A stretch of DNA of 64,000 bases from Quinella sp. 2Q5 (GCA_015206785.1 JADEZQ010000009.1:1-64000), one strand, 5' to 3'. Numbered from the stretch's first letter, positions 34,009-42,534 are shown. Translations and numbers: made by a program. The notes: generated by a model not told the origin, from the sequence alone.

Positions 34009-34888
34009 CGACGCCCGCAAGGTTGAAGCTCGGCACAAACGCGACGTCGGCGGTCTTGCCCGTCTGAATGAAGCAGTTGGTCACGCCGATATCGATTGCG
34101 TGTTCGACGACGGATTGATATTCGAACGTGGTGAGCGTGCGGCGAAGCTGGCGGAAGTCGGCGGCTCGGTGCAGAGGCGTGTACTGATTCATCAGGCTGA
34201 GAAAAATTTTGTCGCCGAAGGTGGCGTGCAACCTGTCGACGATCTTCATGGCGTCGCGGCGGAAATTCGGCAACACCAGGTGACGGACGATAACCCCGCG
34301 CGTCATCAGCCCGCCATCAATCTGCGCGGCACCGACCAGCTCAAACATCTTTTCCACGGCGGCGAAGGCGACAGCTGAGTAATTCGGCGCGGCGGAAAAT
34401 TTTTCGGCAACGGCGTCGTCAGCGTACTTCACGTCGGGCAGGAAGACGTCCACGCGCCCGCGCAACATCTCCAGCGTCGAAATGTTTTCGTAGGCGTTGG
34501 AATTCCACACGACCGGCAACTTCAGCCCGCGACCTTTGGCAATGTCAATCGCCGCGCAGATTTTGTCGGCAAAATGCGTCGGAGTCACCAGCTCGATGTT
34601 CGCCGCACCACGAAGTTGTTGCTCGATGAAAATTTCCGCCAGCCGCTCGACCGTGATGTCCACGCCGAAATTTTTTTGGCTGATGGAAAAGTTTTGGCAG
34701 TAGACACAGCGCAGGTTGCACCCCGTGAAAAAAATCGTGCCCGCGCCGTTTTCACCGACGAGACACGGTTCTTCCCAACGGTGCAGACTCACCAGCGCGA
34801 CCCGTAAATTTTCGCCTGCTCCGCAAAATCCGCGACGCCCTATACGATCCACTCGGCACCGCCGCGGACAAAGTTCACACGGCTCCAT
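33998..34888 (-). CDS. Radical SAM protein, PflX-like
   Basis: The protein opens MEPCELCPRRCRVDRIGRRG, a Cys-rich N-terminus typical of the PflX/COG1313 group related to pyruvate formate-lyase activases. The radical SAM cluster motif is CNLRCVYC, and NSNAYENISTLEMLRGRVD and FLPDVKYADD follow. The family probably makes glycyl or other protein radicals, but its target is not established. The ATG at 34888 follows GAGGTGATTTT. 296 residues. No formate-lyase gene lies nearby. The 3' end overlaps the convergent hypothetical gene. Confidence 0.85.
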   Translation of the reverse strand: MEPCELCPRRCRVDRIGRRGFCGAGENLRVALVSLHRWEEPCLVGENGAGTIFFTGCNLRCVYCQNFSISQKNFGVDITVERLAEIFIEQQLRGAANIELVTPTHFADKICAAIDIAKGRGLKLPVVWNSNAYENISTLEMLRGRVDVFLPDVKYADDAVAEKFSAAPNYSAVAFAAVEKMFELVGAAQIDGGLMTRGVIVRHLVLPNFRRDAMKIVDRLHATFGDKIFLSLMNQYTPLHRAADFRQLRRTLTTFEYQSVVEHAIDIGVTNCFIQTGKTADVAFVPSFNLAGVVKA

Positions 34889-35198
34889 AAAATCACCTCG
34901 CGAATATTTTATCACGCGGCAAAAATTTTTCGAGGAGGACATTTCCATAAGCAACGACGAATTGTACGCCGTCCATCTGCAACAAAAAGCTGCGGCGAAA
35001 GAAACCGGCAATGACGAACATCAACGGCACGAGCTGCATTATCCTGCGGGAAGTCTTTCGGCACATTCGCGACAGCGTGAAAAATTTTCGTGAGTCGGAA
35101 TTAAATCCGCGAGTCTCGGCAAGATTTTGTCGCGCGGCAGGAAATTTTCCACGGCGGCAGAATTAGTCGACAGAAAAATTTTTGGACAGGTGATTCCG
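34889..35198 (+). other. Intergenic stretch with a possible decayed small ORF
   Basis: The stretch between pflX and the MotE-like gene contains a good site, GAGGAGGACATTTCC, followed by ATA rather than a start codon and then 47 open codons (SNDELYAVHLQQKAAAKETG) to a TGA at 35091-35093. This could be a small gene whose start was lost. Otherwise I see nothing. Confidence 0.3.
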
Positions 35199-35876
35199 TT
35201 GAAAGACAAGCTCGCAAACATCTTGCGCAAGATACGAAACGTCGTGCTGGCGGCTCTGCTGTTGACGGCACTAATCATCGGGGGCTTCACGGCGGCGGTG
35301 AAGTTCGACGCGCTGACCACGGACGATGTCGCCATGCTAAACGAGGAGCTGGGGCTATATCGGTTGCCCTTCGTCGGCAACGGCAGATATTTCGAAGTGC
35401 CCGAAGGAGTCGAGTGGCCGCCGCCCGAACCGGAGCCTGAATCCGAACCGGAGCCTGAGCCTCCTGCGCCGCCGCCAGAACCTAAGCCCGTTGAACAGCC
35501 CAAGCCCGTCGACAAACCCAAGCCCGTTGACAAGCCCAAGGAAGTCAAAATTGACCGCAAGGCAATCGATGAACAGCGCGCCAAACGTGAGGCAGAAGAG
35601 AAGAAGCGCGTCGCTCGTCTGGCAAAAATTTATGAGGCGATGAAACCCGAAGCCGCCGCCAACGCTCTGGTCAATGTCGATTGGGACACGACGGTTTTGA
35701 TCCTCCAGCGCATGAGCGAAGATTCAGTAGCCGAGATCCTGTCGAAGATGGAGCCGACCGCCGCGGCGCAGCTGACTGAAATGCTCTACGCCGCCACGCA
35801 ACGCCGAGTGACCACGCCTTCGGACACAATGCGCGGCGAACCCGTCACCACGCCCGAACAAATCGCGGCGCAATAA
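35199..35876 (+). CDS. MotE-like protein (membrane anchor, Pro/Glu-rich linker, MgtE-N-type domain)
   Basis: A single N-terminal helix (VVLAALLLTALIIGGFTAAV) is followed by a long Pro/Glu/Lys linker with repeats PKPVDK, a coiled-coil-like stretch (DEQRAKREAEEKKRVARL) and a C-terminal domain AMKPEAAANALVNVDWDTTVLILQRM like that of MotE/FliG/MgtE-N proteins. MotE assists the stator MotC in flagellar motility. TTG 35199 is chosen for AGGTGATTCCG before it. 225 residues. No flagellar genes adjoin, so the link to motility is from domain similarity only. Confidence 0.72.
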   Translation: MKDKLANILRKIRNVVLAALLLTALIIGGFTAAVKFDALTTDDVAMLNEELGLYRLPFVGNGRYFEVPEGVEWPPPEPEPESEPEPEPPAPPPEPKPVEQPKPVDKPKPVDKPKEVKIDRKAIDEQRAKREAEEKKRVARLAKIYEAMKPEAAANALVNVDWDTTVLILQRMSEDSVAEILSKMEPTAAAQLTEMLYAATQRRVTTPSDTMRGEPVTTPEQIAAQ

Positions 35877-35889
35877 TCGCAAACAAAAA

Positions 35890-35917
35890 CCCCGACAACG
35901 CGTCGGGGAATTTTTTT
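35890..35917 (+). terminator. Terminator of the MotE-like gene
   Basis: CCCCGAC pairs with GTCGGGG around AACGC, followed by AATTTTTTT. Confidence 0.85.
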
Positions 35918-35943
35918 GGCGTCAACGCCTAACGCCACCCGTA

Positions 35944-36072
35944 TCCTTAGCTGATAACGAGGCCGCCCATGGACGGGCGGCCGCCGGCATACGACGACGT
36001 GATGCGTCGTTGCCGGCTCGGAGGTCCTTTTCTTTGCTACTTTCTTTTGGACCCGCAAAAGAAAGTAGATCT
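35944..36072 (+). repeat. Dispersed structured repeat, family A, copy 2
   Basis: Same three-hairpin order as copy 1, nearly identical in sequence, ending CTACTTTCTTTT/AAAAGAAAGTAG. It lies between two convergent genes. Confidence 0.85.
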
Positions 36073-36137
36073 AAACGCCAACGCAGTGAGCAACGACAGA
36101 TACCGTCACCAACCGCCGCTGTCAACCGTCACCCGTT

Positions 36138-36267
36138 TCCTTAGCTGATAACGAGGCCGCCCATGGACGGGCGGCCGCCGGCATACGACGACGTGATGCG
36201 TCGTTGCCGGCTCGTAGGTCCTTTTCTTTGCTACTTTCTTTTGGACCCGCAAAAGAAAGTAGATCCA
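36138..36267 (+). repeat. Dispersed structured repeat, family A, copy 3
   Basis: This is a direct tandem of copy 2, offset by 194 bases, in the same orientation. Copies 2 and 3 also share part of the downstream flank (ACGCAGT.AGC), so the true unit may be longer than the hairpins. Confidence 0.85.
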
Positions 36268-36296
36268 AATGCAAACGCAGTCAGCGACAAAATTCT

Positions 36297-37076
36297 TCAC
36301 GTATAGGAGCCGACGATATATCCGCCGTCCACGAAAAAATTTTGCCCCGTAATCCACGCCGCCCGCTCGCTCAGCAGGAACAAAATCATCCCCGCCACGT
36401 CGCGCGCAGTGCCCGGTCCCAGCAGCTGTCGCGAAGCCGTCTGCTCGCCCACCGACGCCGCGTAGTCGCCGCTCATCATCTCGGTCTTGACGGGCGCGGG
36501 TGCCACGGAATTTATGCGGTGCTTGCCGCGAATGATTTCCTTTGCGAAAGATTTGACTGCCGATTGGATTGCCGCCTTCGCCGCCGAATACGCGAACAGC
36601 CCCTTGCCCGCGAAGTCCCCCGCCGTCGAACTCATCAGCACGAAGGAGCCGCCGCCGTCGGAGAATTTTTTTCGCGTCGCCGCCTGCAAGAAGTTCACCG
36701 CGCCCCAAAAGCTCGTGTCGAAAATTTTTCTGGCAAGCAATGTGTCGAACGAATGAAGCGGCGTGAGCCCCCAGATGCCCGCCGAATACAGCCCGCCGTT
36801 GATTCTGCCGACCGCGCCGGTGAAGTTGCCCAGAACCTGCGCCCAATCGTCGGGGGTGGCGGTGAGGACGTCGAGTTGCTCGGTGAAAATCTTTGGCGGG
36901 CGTTTGACGAGGCTGACGGGTGAATTGGTCTTCAGCTCGTTGAGCCGCTCCAAATTCCTGCCGATAGCCAAAACGTTTGCGCCGCCGTTTGAAAGCTCAA
37001 GCGTCACTTGCCGACCGATGCCGCTGGAAGCACCGACGACGACAAAATTTTTTTCCGTGAAGTCGAAAGTAACCAT
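36297..37076 (-). CDS. SDR-family NAD(P)-dependent oxidoreductase
   Basis: The short-chain dehydrogenase fold is shown by the cofactor loop VVGASSGIGRQVTLEL, the NAG-like position GLYSAGIWG, the catalytic serine in VLMSSTAGDF, the YSAAK active-site pair and the C-terminal ITGQNFFVDGGYIVGS. It resembles FabG-type ketoreductases; 259 residues. It is the last gene of the NeuD-ACP-UxaA-SDR operon, starting 9 bases after the dehydratase gene behind TAGGGGGC. The operon suggests reduction of a carbonyl on a sugar-derived or ACP-bound intermediate; that is inference. Confidence 0.88.
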   Translation of the reverse strand: MVTFDFTEKNFVVVGASSGIGRQVTLELSNGGANVLAIGRNLERLNELKTNSPVSLVKRPPKIFTEQLDVLTATPDDWAQVLGNFTGAVGRINGGLYSAGIWGLTPLHSFDTLLARKIFDTSFWGAVNFLQAATRKKFSDGGGSFVLMSSTAGDFAGKGLFAYSAAKAAIQSAVKSFAKEIIRGKHRINSVAPAPVKTEMMSGDYAASVGEQTASRQLLGPGTARDVAGMILFLLSERAAWITGQNFFVDGGYIVGSYT

Positions 37077-37085
37077 GTTTGCCCC

Positions 37086-38246
37086 CTAAACGAACCTGCA
37101 GACGTGATCGATGGCGATGTCCGAGAAGCCGTAAGCCTCCGCCTTGGTGAGCCGACCGTTGCACACGTCGGAAATTTTTTCCAGCAAGACAGAGCCCGCG
37201 TCGGCAATCGTCAATCGTCCGTCGATTATGGGGCTCAAGTCGACGTCGATGTTGTCTTCCATCCACGAAAAAGTTTTTGCGTTGGCGGTGACCTTGAGCA
37301 CGGGGACGATGGCGTTGCCGGTGGGAGTGCCGCGACCGGTGGTGAAGATTATGGCGTTGCAACCGGCGGCGACCATGCTCGTGACGGACGAGATGTCATA
37401 GCCCGCCGTGTCCATGACGATTGCGCCGCGTTTGGTCGGACGTTCAGCTTGGTTGAGAACTTCGACGATGGGACGCGTGCCGCCCTTGCGAATGCAGCCG
37501 AGACTTTTTTCGTCGATGGTGGACAAGCCGCCGTCCTTGTTGCCGGGCGTCGGCTGACCTGCACGACAATCCTGACCCGCCGCTTTGAGATGAGCCTCGT
37601 AGTCCGTGCAGATTTGAATGATTCGGTTGTGAAGTTCGGGAGTCGCCGCACGTTTGGCAAGGACGTGTTCGCCGCCGATCCATTCGATGGATTCGCTCAT
37701 CAATGTCGACGCGCCCAAATCAATCAGCCTGTCGCTCAATTCGCCGACCGCGGGGTTGGAGGCGATGCCGCTCGTTGCGTCCGAGCCGCCGCATTCGATG
37801 CCGAGCAGCAGCTCCGAGATGTCGCACTCAACGCGCCGCTGAAGATTTGCTTGAGCCGACATATCTCGCGCGGCACGAACCGCCTGTTCGATGGTCTTGA
37901 GCGTGCCGCCGACTTCTTGAATGCCGAACGAGACGACGGGCTTGGAAGTCATGCACTGAATCTTTTCGCGGAGCTTAGCGTGAGGAACTGTTTCACAGCC
38001 GAGCCCGATGATGACCACGCCGAAGACGTTCGGGTTGCAGGCGAAGCCCGTCAAAATTTTTTGCGAGATGTCCGTGTTCGCCGCGACGTCCGAGCAGCCG
38101 CTGTTGAAGACGATATTCACCGCGCCGCGAACTTGACTTGCAACGATGCGACAGGTCTCTGAGCCGCAAGCACAAGTCGGCAGAATCAGCACGTGGTTGC
38201 GAATGCCCGCACGACCGTCAGCTCGTTTGTATCCCCAAAAGTTCAT
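37086..38246 (-). CDS. UxaA/altronate dehydratase-family protein, large domain
   Basis: This is the main catalytic domain of the altronate/galactarate dehydratase family: GYKRADGRAGIRNHVLILPT, SGCSDVAANTD, CGGSDATSGIASNPAVG, EWIGGEHVLAKRA, and DTAGYDISSVTSMVAAGCN with IFTTGRGTPTGN. Such enzymes remove water from sugar acids using iron. 386 residues. Its SAF-domain partner is encoded separately just upstream. Unlike uronate operons, no uxaB, uxaC or kdgK is present; instead an acyl carrier protein, an acyltransferase and an SDR surround it, so its substrate may not be altronate. Confidence 0.88.
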   Translation of the reverse strand: MNFWGYKRADGRAGIRNHVLILPTCACGSETCRIVASQVRGAVNIVFNSGCSDVAANTDISQKILTGFACNPNVFGVVIIGLGCETVPHAKLREKIQCMTSKPVVSFGIQEVGGTLKTIEQAVRAARDMSAQANLQRRVECDISELLLGIECGGSDATSGIASNPAVGELSDRLIDLGASTLMSESIEWIGGEHVLAKRAATPELHNRIIQICTDYEAHLKAAGQDCRAGQPTPGNKDGGLSTIDEKSLGCIRKGGTRPIVEVLNQAERPTKRGAIVMDTAGYDISSVTSMVAAGCNAIIFTTGRGTPTGNAIVPVLKVTANAKTFSWMEDNIDVDLSPIIDGRLTIADAGSVLLEKISDVCNGRLTKAEAYGFSDIAIDHVCRFV

Positions 38247-38255
38247 GAGCTCACC

Positions 38256-38540
38256 TCAAATCATTTCGCCGGAATAATCGCGCGGCACGCTGAAAATATT
38301 TTCGTGCGACACCCACGCGCCGCAGTCGATGTCCGCCGCCGCCTGTCCGATGATCTCGCCGTACTTGATGACGTGAGAGCCGCGAGGAATTTTTTTCAAC
38401 GCGACCTTGTGCCAGGCGGGAATGTCTTCGTTGCAGACGAGAGAGCCGCCGCCGAGGACGTTGACCGTGTCGCCCGCCGGAGCCGGGGCCGTGCAGGTTG
38501 CAACGTTGTCTTTGGCGTCGAGCAGGATTGCGTTGGTCAC
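38256..38540 (-). CDS. UxaA-family SAF-domain protein, small subunit
   Basis: The 94-residue product matches the N-terminal SAF domain of altronate dehydratase: AILLDAKDNVATCTAPAPAG, ALKKIPRGSHVIKYGEIIGQA, and VSHENIFSVPRDY with the conserved histidine. In many UxaA proteins this domain is fused to the large domain; here it is separate, as in SAF/large two-subunit enzymes. The GTG start overlaps the ACP stop (GTGA), so translation is coupled; GGGGGGCGA lies upstream. The track's longer start would overlap the ACP gene. The large-domain gene follows after 9 bases. Confidence 0.85.
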   Translation of the reverse strand: MTNAILLDAKDNVATCTAPAPAGDTVNVLGGGSLVCNEDIPAWHKVALKKIPRGSHVIKYGEIIGQAAADIDCGAWVSHENIFSVPRDYSGEMI

Positions 38541-38764
38541 GATGCGTCGCCCCCCGTCAGCCTGAACAAATCGCCCACCGTCGAAGCCGATTTGATGTCG
38601 TCGGGCGAAATTTTTTTTGTCAGCGTCGTCTTGCACCACGAGAAGAACGCCACCATGCTGAGCGAATCCCAATCCGCCACGTCCGAAAGTTTTGTCGACA
38701 GATTGAGCGCGGCGTCGGTGTCCATCAATTCCGTGAGCTTCGCTACGAATTCATCAGCCGTCAT
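38537..38764 (-). CDS. Acyl carrier protein-like protein
   Basis: The 75-residue acidic helical protein has the phosphopantetheine attachment motif DWDSLSM with the serine preceded by Asp, followed by ISPDDIKSASTVGDLFRL, as in ACP and D-alanyl carrier proteins. It is not in a fatty-acid operon. It lies between a NeuD-like acyltransferase gene (12 bases upstream) and the SAF gene (4-base overlap). It is probably a dedicated carrier for an acyl or hydroxyacyl group made by this operon. No ligase or phosphopantetheinyl transferase is encoded next to it. AGGAGGAAATTTTC precedes the ATG. Confidence 0.88.
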   Translation of the reverse strand: MTADEFVAKLTELMDTDAALNLSTKLSDVADWDSLSMVAFFSWCKTTLTKKISPDDIKSASTVGDLFRLTGGDAS

Positions 38765-38776
38765 GAAAATTTCCTC

Positions 38777-39412
38777 CTATATCTCCGCGGACGGGTTGCC
38801 GAAGACCGTGACGCCCGCCCGAACTTTTTTCAGCACCACCGAGCCCGCACCGACCGTCGCGCCGTCAGCTACACGAGCCCGCGGCAAGATGATTGCGCCG
38901 CTGCCGACGAGAACCTCCGCGCCGATTTGGCAGGAGCCCGATATCGCGGCGTGCGGCATAATGCAACTGAAGTCGCCGAGCTGCGAGTCGTGACCGATTG
39001 TTGAGGCGACGTTGACCGCGACGAAATTGCCGAGGCGTGCGCCGTCACCGACAACGACCTGCGGGCAGACGATAACTCCGCGACCGAGCTCAACCGTCGG
39101 CATGATGTTCGCGCTGAGGCTGATGACGTTGACGAAGTTTCCGCCGCGAGCAGAAATTTTTTCCGCCAGATGCCGACGAGCCTTCGGCGTGCCAACCGCA
39201 ACAGTGAACACGTCTTGAGCGCAGATGTCGTAGCTGTCGATGTCGCCGAGAACTTTGGCGGGCAAGCGTGCGTATTCGGCGGCGGAAAGTTTAACGTCGC
39301 CGTCGATGAAACCTTTGATGCGCCATTCAGAGCCGAAGCCGTGAGATTGGTGCGCGTGCCAGAAAACTTCGCGAGCAAAGCCTCCGCAACCGACGATGAT
39401 CAGATTCTTCAT
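38777..39412 (-). CDS. NeuD/PglD-family sugar O- or N-acyltransferase
   Basis: An N-terminal Rossmann-like nucleotide-sugar-binding part (LIIVGCGGFAREVFWHAHQ) is followed by a left-handed beta helix built from hexapeptide repeats (GRGVIVCPQVVVGDGARLGN, SCQIGAEVLVGSGAIILPRA) and a final GNPSAEI. The family acetylates amino sugars such as in bacillosamine or sialic acid synthesis. The general-base histidine is probably in STIGHDSQLGDF. 211 residues. It leads a five-gene minus-strand operon and has its own promoter. Confidence 0.88.
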   Translation of the reverse strand: MKNLIIVGCGGFAREVFWHAHQSHGFGSEWRIKGFIDGDVKLSAAEYARLPAKVLGDIDSYDICAQDVFTVAVGTPKARRHLAEKISARGGNFVNVISLSANIMPTVELGRGVIVCPQVVVGDGARLGNFVAVNVASTIGHDSQLGDFSCIMPHAAISGSCQIGAEVLVGSGAIILPRARVADGATVGAGSVVLKKVRAGVTVFGNPSAEI

Positions 39413-39433
39413 GGAGCCGCCCCCTTCGCCGAA

Positions 39434-39461
39434 AGTTTATCACAAAAAATTTTCTTCGCAA
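39434..39461 (-). promoter_or_regulatory. Promoter of the NeuD-ACP-UxaA-SDR operon
   Basis: Minus-strand TTGCGA and TAAACT are separated by 16 bases, about 22 bases before the acyltransferase ATG. A TATAAT at 39479-39484 on the plus strand probably serves the divergent HAD gene but has no clear -35 box. Confidence 0.5.
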
Positions 39462-39518
39462 TATCCGCCGCGGTCTGTTATAATCGGCGCGTGACTTTGA
39501 CCAAGAGGAGTGCTGACG

Positions 39519-40319
39519 ATGATAAAATTATTCGTGACGGACATTGACGGAACGCTTTTGCCGACGGGCGCGGCAGTCTCACCTGCGAACGTGCAGGCGG
39601 TGCAAGAGATGGTTGCCGCGGGCGTGAAGGTTGCAATCGCCACGGGGCGGATGTATTCGGCGGCGTTGGCGGTGGCGGCTCAGCTGAAAGTTCCCGTGCC
39701 GATAATCGCTTACAACGGCGCGCTTATCAAATCGTCGGCGGGCGAAGTTCTGCACACTCACTTCATGGACGAGGCGGACGTTCTTCGGCTGATAAATTTT
39801 TTTGCTGAACGCGATCATCACATTCAGAGCTACGTCGACGACATTCTTTACGTGCCCGAACGCAACGAGGGCGTCGAATATTACGAGGAAGTCATTCACG
39901 TCAAGGCGGTCACCGTCGGCTGGGATGGTCTTCGTCAACGCACGCGCGGCGTCACAAAACTTTTGACCGTTTCGTTTGACCGCGACGCGCTCATCGCTGA
40001 CATGGAAGCCGTTCGCAAAAATTTCGGCGACCGCGTGGAAGTCACCCACTCCAACGTTCGCTTCGGAGAGTTCATGGCAAAGGGCGTCACTAAGGCGGGC
40101 GCGATTGAAATTCTCGCGAAGAAGTTCGGCGTGGACATCGCGGACGTTCTCGCCATCGGCGACAGCGAAAACGATCTGCCAATGTTGAAGGCGGCCGGCG
40201 TCGGCGTGGCAATGGGCAACGCTCAACCCAACGTCAAGGCGGCCTGCCGATTCATCACCGACACCTGCGAACGCGACGGCTTTGCCAAGGCAGTGCACGA
40301 TTACGTTTTGAAGGACTGA
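39519..40319 (+). CDS. Cof-type HAD hydrolase
   Basis: This cytoplasmic phosphatase of the HAD superfamily, subfamily IIB, probably acts on sugar phosphates or similar small metabolites. Motif I is DIDGTLLPTG, with ATGRMYSAAL (motif II region), the lysine in KGVTKAGAIEILAKKFG and motif IV in AIGDSENDLPMLKAAGVGVAMGN. ATG 39519 follows AGAGGAGTGCTGACG. 266 residues. It precedes rapZ by 6 bases and is probably co-transcribed with the rapZ-yvcK-whiA block. Confidence 0.9.
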   Translation: MIKLFVTDIDGTLLPTGAAVSPANVQAVQEMVAAGVKVAIATGRMYSAALAVAAQLKVPVPIIAYNGALIKSSAGEVLHTHFMDEADVLRLINFFAERDHHIQSYVDDILYVPERNEGVEYYEEVIHVKAVTVGWDGLRQRTRGVTKLLTVSFDRDALIADMEAVRKNFGDRVEVTHSNVRFGEFMAKGVTKAGAIEILAKKFGVDIADVLAIGDSENDLPMLKAAGVGVAMGNAQPNVKAACRFITDTCERDGFAKAVHDYVLKD

Positions 40320-40325
40320 TTCGCA

Positions 40326-41234
40326 ATGGAAGACAACATCATCACCGACGGCGCGGGTGAATCTTCGCGCCTAATCATCGTCACGGGCATGAGCGGTAGC
40401 GGCAAAACTCAGGCGTGCCGATATCTCGAAGACCTTGGATATTTTTGCGTGGATAACTTGCCGCCCGTGTTCATCCCGAAATTTGTGGAGCTTTGCACGC
40501 ACGCGACGGGTCACTTCAACCGCATGGTGTTCGTCGTCGATACGCGCAGCCGAGAATTTTTTGACGACCTGGTTCAAGTGCTCGACGACATGGACAAGGC
40601 GAATCAGGATTACGAAATGCTGTTCATGGACGCCGCAGACGATGTGATTATCCGCCGCTACAAGGAGACGCGCCGCCGCCATCCAATGGCACCTTCGACC
40701 AGAATTTCCGACGGCGTCTTCAAGGAACGCAAGCGTTTGGAAGGTGTTCGTTCGAAGGCGACATACATTATCGACACGTCGAACTTGTTGCGGGCGGAGC
40801 TGCGCGAAAAAATTCAGCGGCTCTTCGGCAACAGCGACGGCGACAGCATGAATATTTCGGTGCTGAGCTTCGGCTTCAAGTTCGGAATGCCTCTTGATGC
40901 CGACATGGTGCTTGATGTGCGCTTCCTGCCCAATCCGTTCTATATCAGCGAACTGCGCCACAAGAGCGGCTCGGTGCCGGAAGTCGCAGCCTACATCGAA
41001 GAGAAACCCGTCACGCAGGACTACCTAAAGCGGCTCGATTCATTCGTTGATTTCCTCGTGCCGCAATACGTTCGCGAAGGCAAAAGTCAGCTCGTCATTG
41101 CCATCGGTTGCACGGGCGGAATGCACCGCAGCGTTTTCGTCGCCAAACACATCTACGAACTTTTGGCGCGCAAAGGCTACAGCGTCAACCTTGAGCACCG
41201 AGACCTTATGAAGAACGACGTTTGGGAAGTCTGA
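40326..41234 (+). CDS. rapZ: RapZ/YvcJ-family nucleotide-binding protein
   Basis: The P-loop GMSGSGKTQACRYLEDLGYF is near the N-terminus, and VDTRSREFFDDL, FGFKFGMPLDADMVLDVRFLPNPF and the C-terminal IGCTGGMHRSVFVAKHI are typical. In E. coli RapZ is an adaptor for RNase E in glucosamine-6-phosphate sensing; in Firmicutes the homologue YvcJ binds nucleotides and its role is less clear. 302 residues. The gene order rapZ-yvcK-whiA is conserved in Firmicutes. Confidence 0.95.
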   Translation: MEDNIITDGAGESSRLIIVTGMSGSGKTQACRYLEDLGYFCVDNLPPVFIPKFVELCTHATGHFNRMVFVVDTRSREFFDDLVQVLDDMDKANQDYEMLFMDAADDVIIRRYKETRRRHPMAPSTRISDGVFKERKRLEGVRSKATYIIDTSNLLRAELREKIQRLFGNSDGDSMNISVLSFGFKFGMPLDADMVLDVRFLPNPFYISELRHKSGSVPEVAAYIEEKPVTQDYLKRLDSFVDFLVPQYVREGKSQLVIAIGCTGGMHRSVFVAKHIYELLARKGYSVNLEHRDLMKNDVWEV

Positions 41235-41244
41235 GGAGCGATTC

Positions 41245-42534
41245 ATGTTCCACCTGTTGAAATGGTTTTATCCGGGCATGCGGATGAAACGCTGGCTGTT
41301 GCTCTTCGCGGTCGGGGTGATGATGTTCAGCTTCGGCGGCGCACTGGTCATCAACTACGAGTATCTTGGTCGCGCTGAAGAAGAAATCTTCATGCTGGTC
41401 TACCGCACGTTCGGCAGCTACAATTACGCGGTCACGGCTTTCGTCGGCATTGCCATTGTCGTCGTCGGCGCGTGTATGATGCTCTGGGCAACGCGATCAA
41501 TCATCCGTTCGATTATCGCCGCGCTGATCCCTGACCGATCCGAAAAGCTCGTTGATTTGATTTATCGCGAACGCAAGCTCGGACGCGGTCCCGCAGTCAC
41601 GGTTATCGGCGGCGGGCACGGCTTGAGCGTTCTTCTGCGCGGGATAAAATCTTCCACGAACAATGTCTCGGCGGTGGTCACGGTTGCCGACGACGGCGGC
41701 AGTTCGGGGCGTCTGCGCGAGGAGCTGGGTATTATTCCGCCCGGAGACTTGCGCAATTGCCTGGTCGCCCTGGCGGACACCGAACCGTTGATGGAAAAAC
41801 TTTTCCAATATCGCTTCGAAGGTGACACCGCGCTTGCAGGTCACAGCTTCGGCAATCTGTTCATCGCGGCAATGAACGAGGTCACCGGCGACATGGAAAC
41901 CGCGCTGAAGGAATCTTCGAAGGTTTTGGCGGTCAAAGGTCGCGTCATTCCCGCCAGCAAGCAGAGCGTGCGCCTTGATGCTCTGATGAACGACGGCACC
42001 GTCGTCGAGGGCGAATCGCAAATCCCCGAAGCTCACAAAAAAATTCGCCGCGTGCAGCTCTACCCAAAACGAGTGCAAGCCGTCCCCGCCGCATTGGACG
42101 CCATCGAATCCGCCGACGCAATTATCCTCGGCCCCGGCAGTTTGTACACCAGCATTATGCCCAACCTTCTGGTTGAGGACGTCGCCCGCACTTTGCGCAA
42201 ATCCAAGGCGATAAAGATTTACATCTGCAACGTTTTGACACAGCCGGGCGAGACCGACAACTATTCCGCCTCCCAACACGCCAAGGCAATTCTGGACCAC
42301 ACAGGCCACGGCGCGATTGATTACGTGCTGGTCAATTCCACGCCGATACCCGAAGAGCTTTGGCGAGGCAGCGGCTCGACGCCCGTCGAAATTGACGAGG
42401 ACAAAGTCAACGCGCTGGGCATGGGGCTGATTAAAGCCGACCTGGTCAGCAACACCGAATTCGGACGCCACGACCCCGACAAACTCTGCGCCGCCGTCAT
42501 GAAAATTATCTACAGCTTCGGAGGGAAACGTTGA
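41245..42534 (+). CDS. yvcK: YvcK-family gluconeogenesis/morphogenesis factor with N-terminal membrane segments
   Basis: The core domain has VTVIGGGHGLSVLLRGIK, VTVADDGGSSGRLREELG, PPGDLRNCLVALAD and ILGPGSLYTSIMPNLL, as in YvcK/MgfK, which binds UDP-sugars and affects carbon flow and cell-wall synthesis. The N-terminal 100 residues add two hydrophobic helices (WLLLFAVGVMMFSFGGALVI, YAVTAFVGIAIVVVGACMML), absent from B. subtilis YvcK, so this version is membrane-tethered. 429 residues. GAGGAGCG precedes the ATG. Its stop overlaps whiA (TGATG). Confidence 0.93.
   Translation: MFHLLKWFYPGMRMKRWLLLFAVGVMMFSFGGALVINYEYLGRAEEEIFMLVYRTFGSYNYAVTAFVGIAIVVVGACMMLWATRSIIRSIIAALIPDRSEKLVDLIYRERKLGRGPAVTVIGGGHGLSVLLRGIKSSTNNVSAVVTVADDGGSSGRLREELGIIPPGDLRNCLVALADTEPLMEKLFQYRFEGDTALAGHSFGNLFIAAMNEVTGDMETALKESSKVLAVKGRVIPASKQSVRLDALMNDGTVVEGESQIPEAHKKIRRVQLYPKRVQAVPAALDAIESADAIILGPGSLYTSIMPNLLVEDVARTLRKSKAIKIYICNVLTQPGETDNYSASQHAKAILDHTGHGAIDYVLVNSTPIPEELWRGSGSTPVEIDEDKVNALGMGLIKADLVSNTEFGRHDPDKLCAAVMKIIYSFGGKR

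Noticed and set aside
35922-36125. Short ORFs reading LLSFAGPKESSKEKDLRAGN through the repeat elements
   Set aside because: They recur only because the intergenic repeat is copied; they lack ribosome-binding sites and the hairpins explain the sequence.
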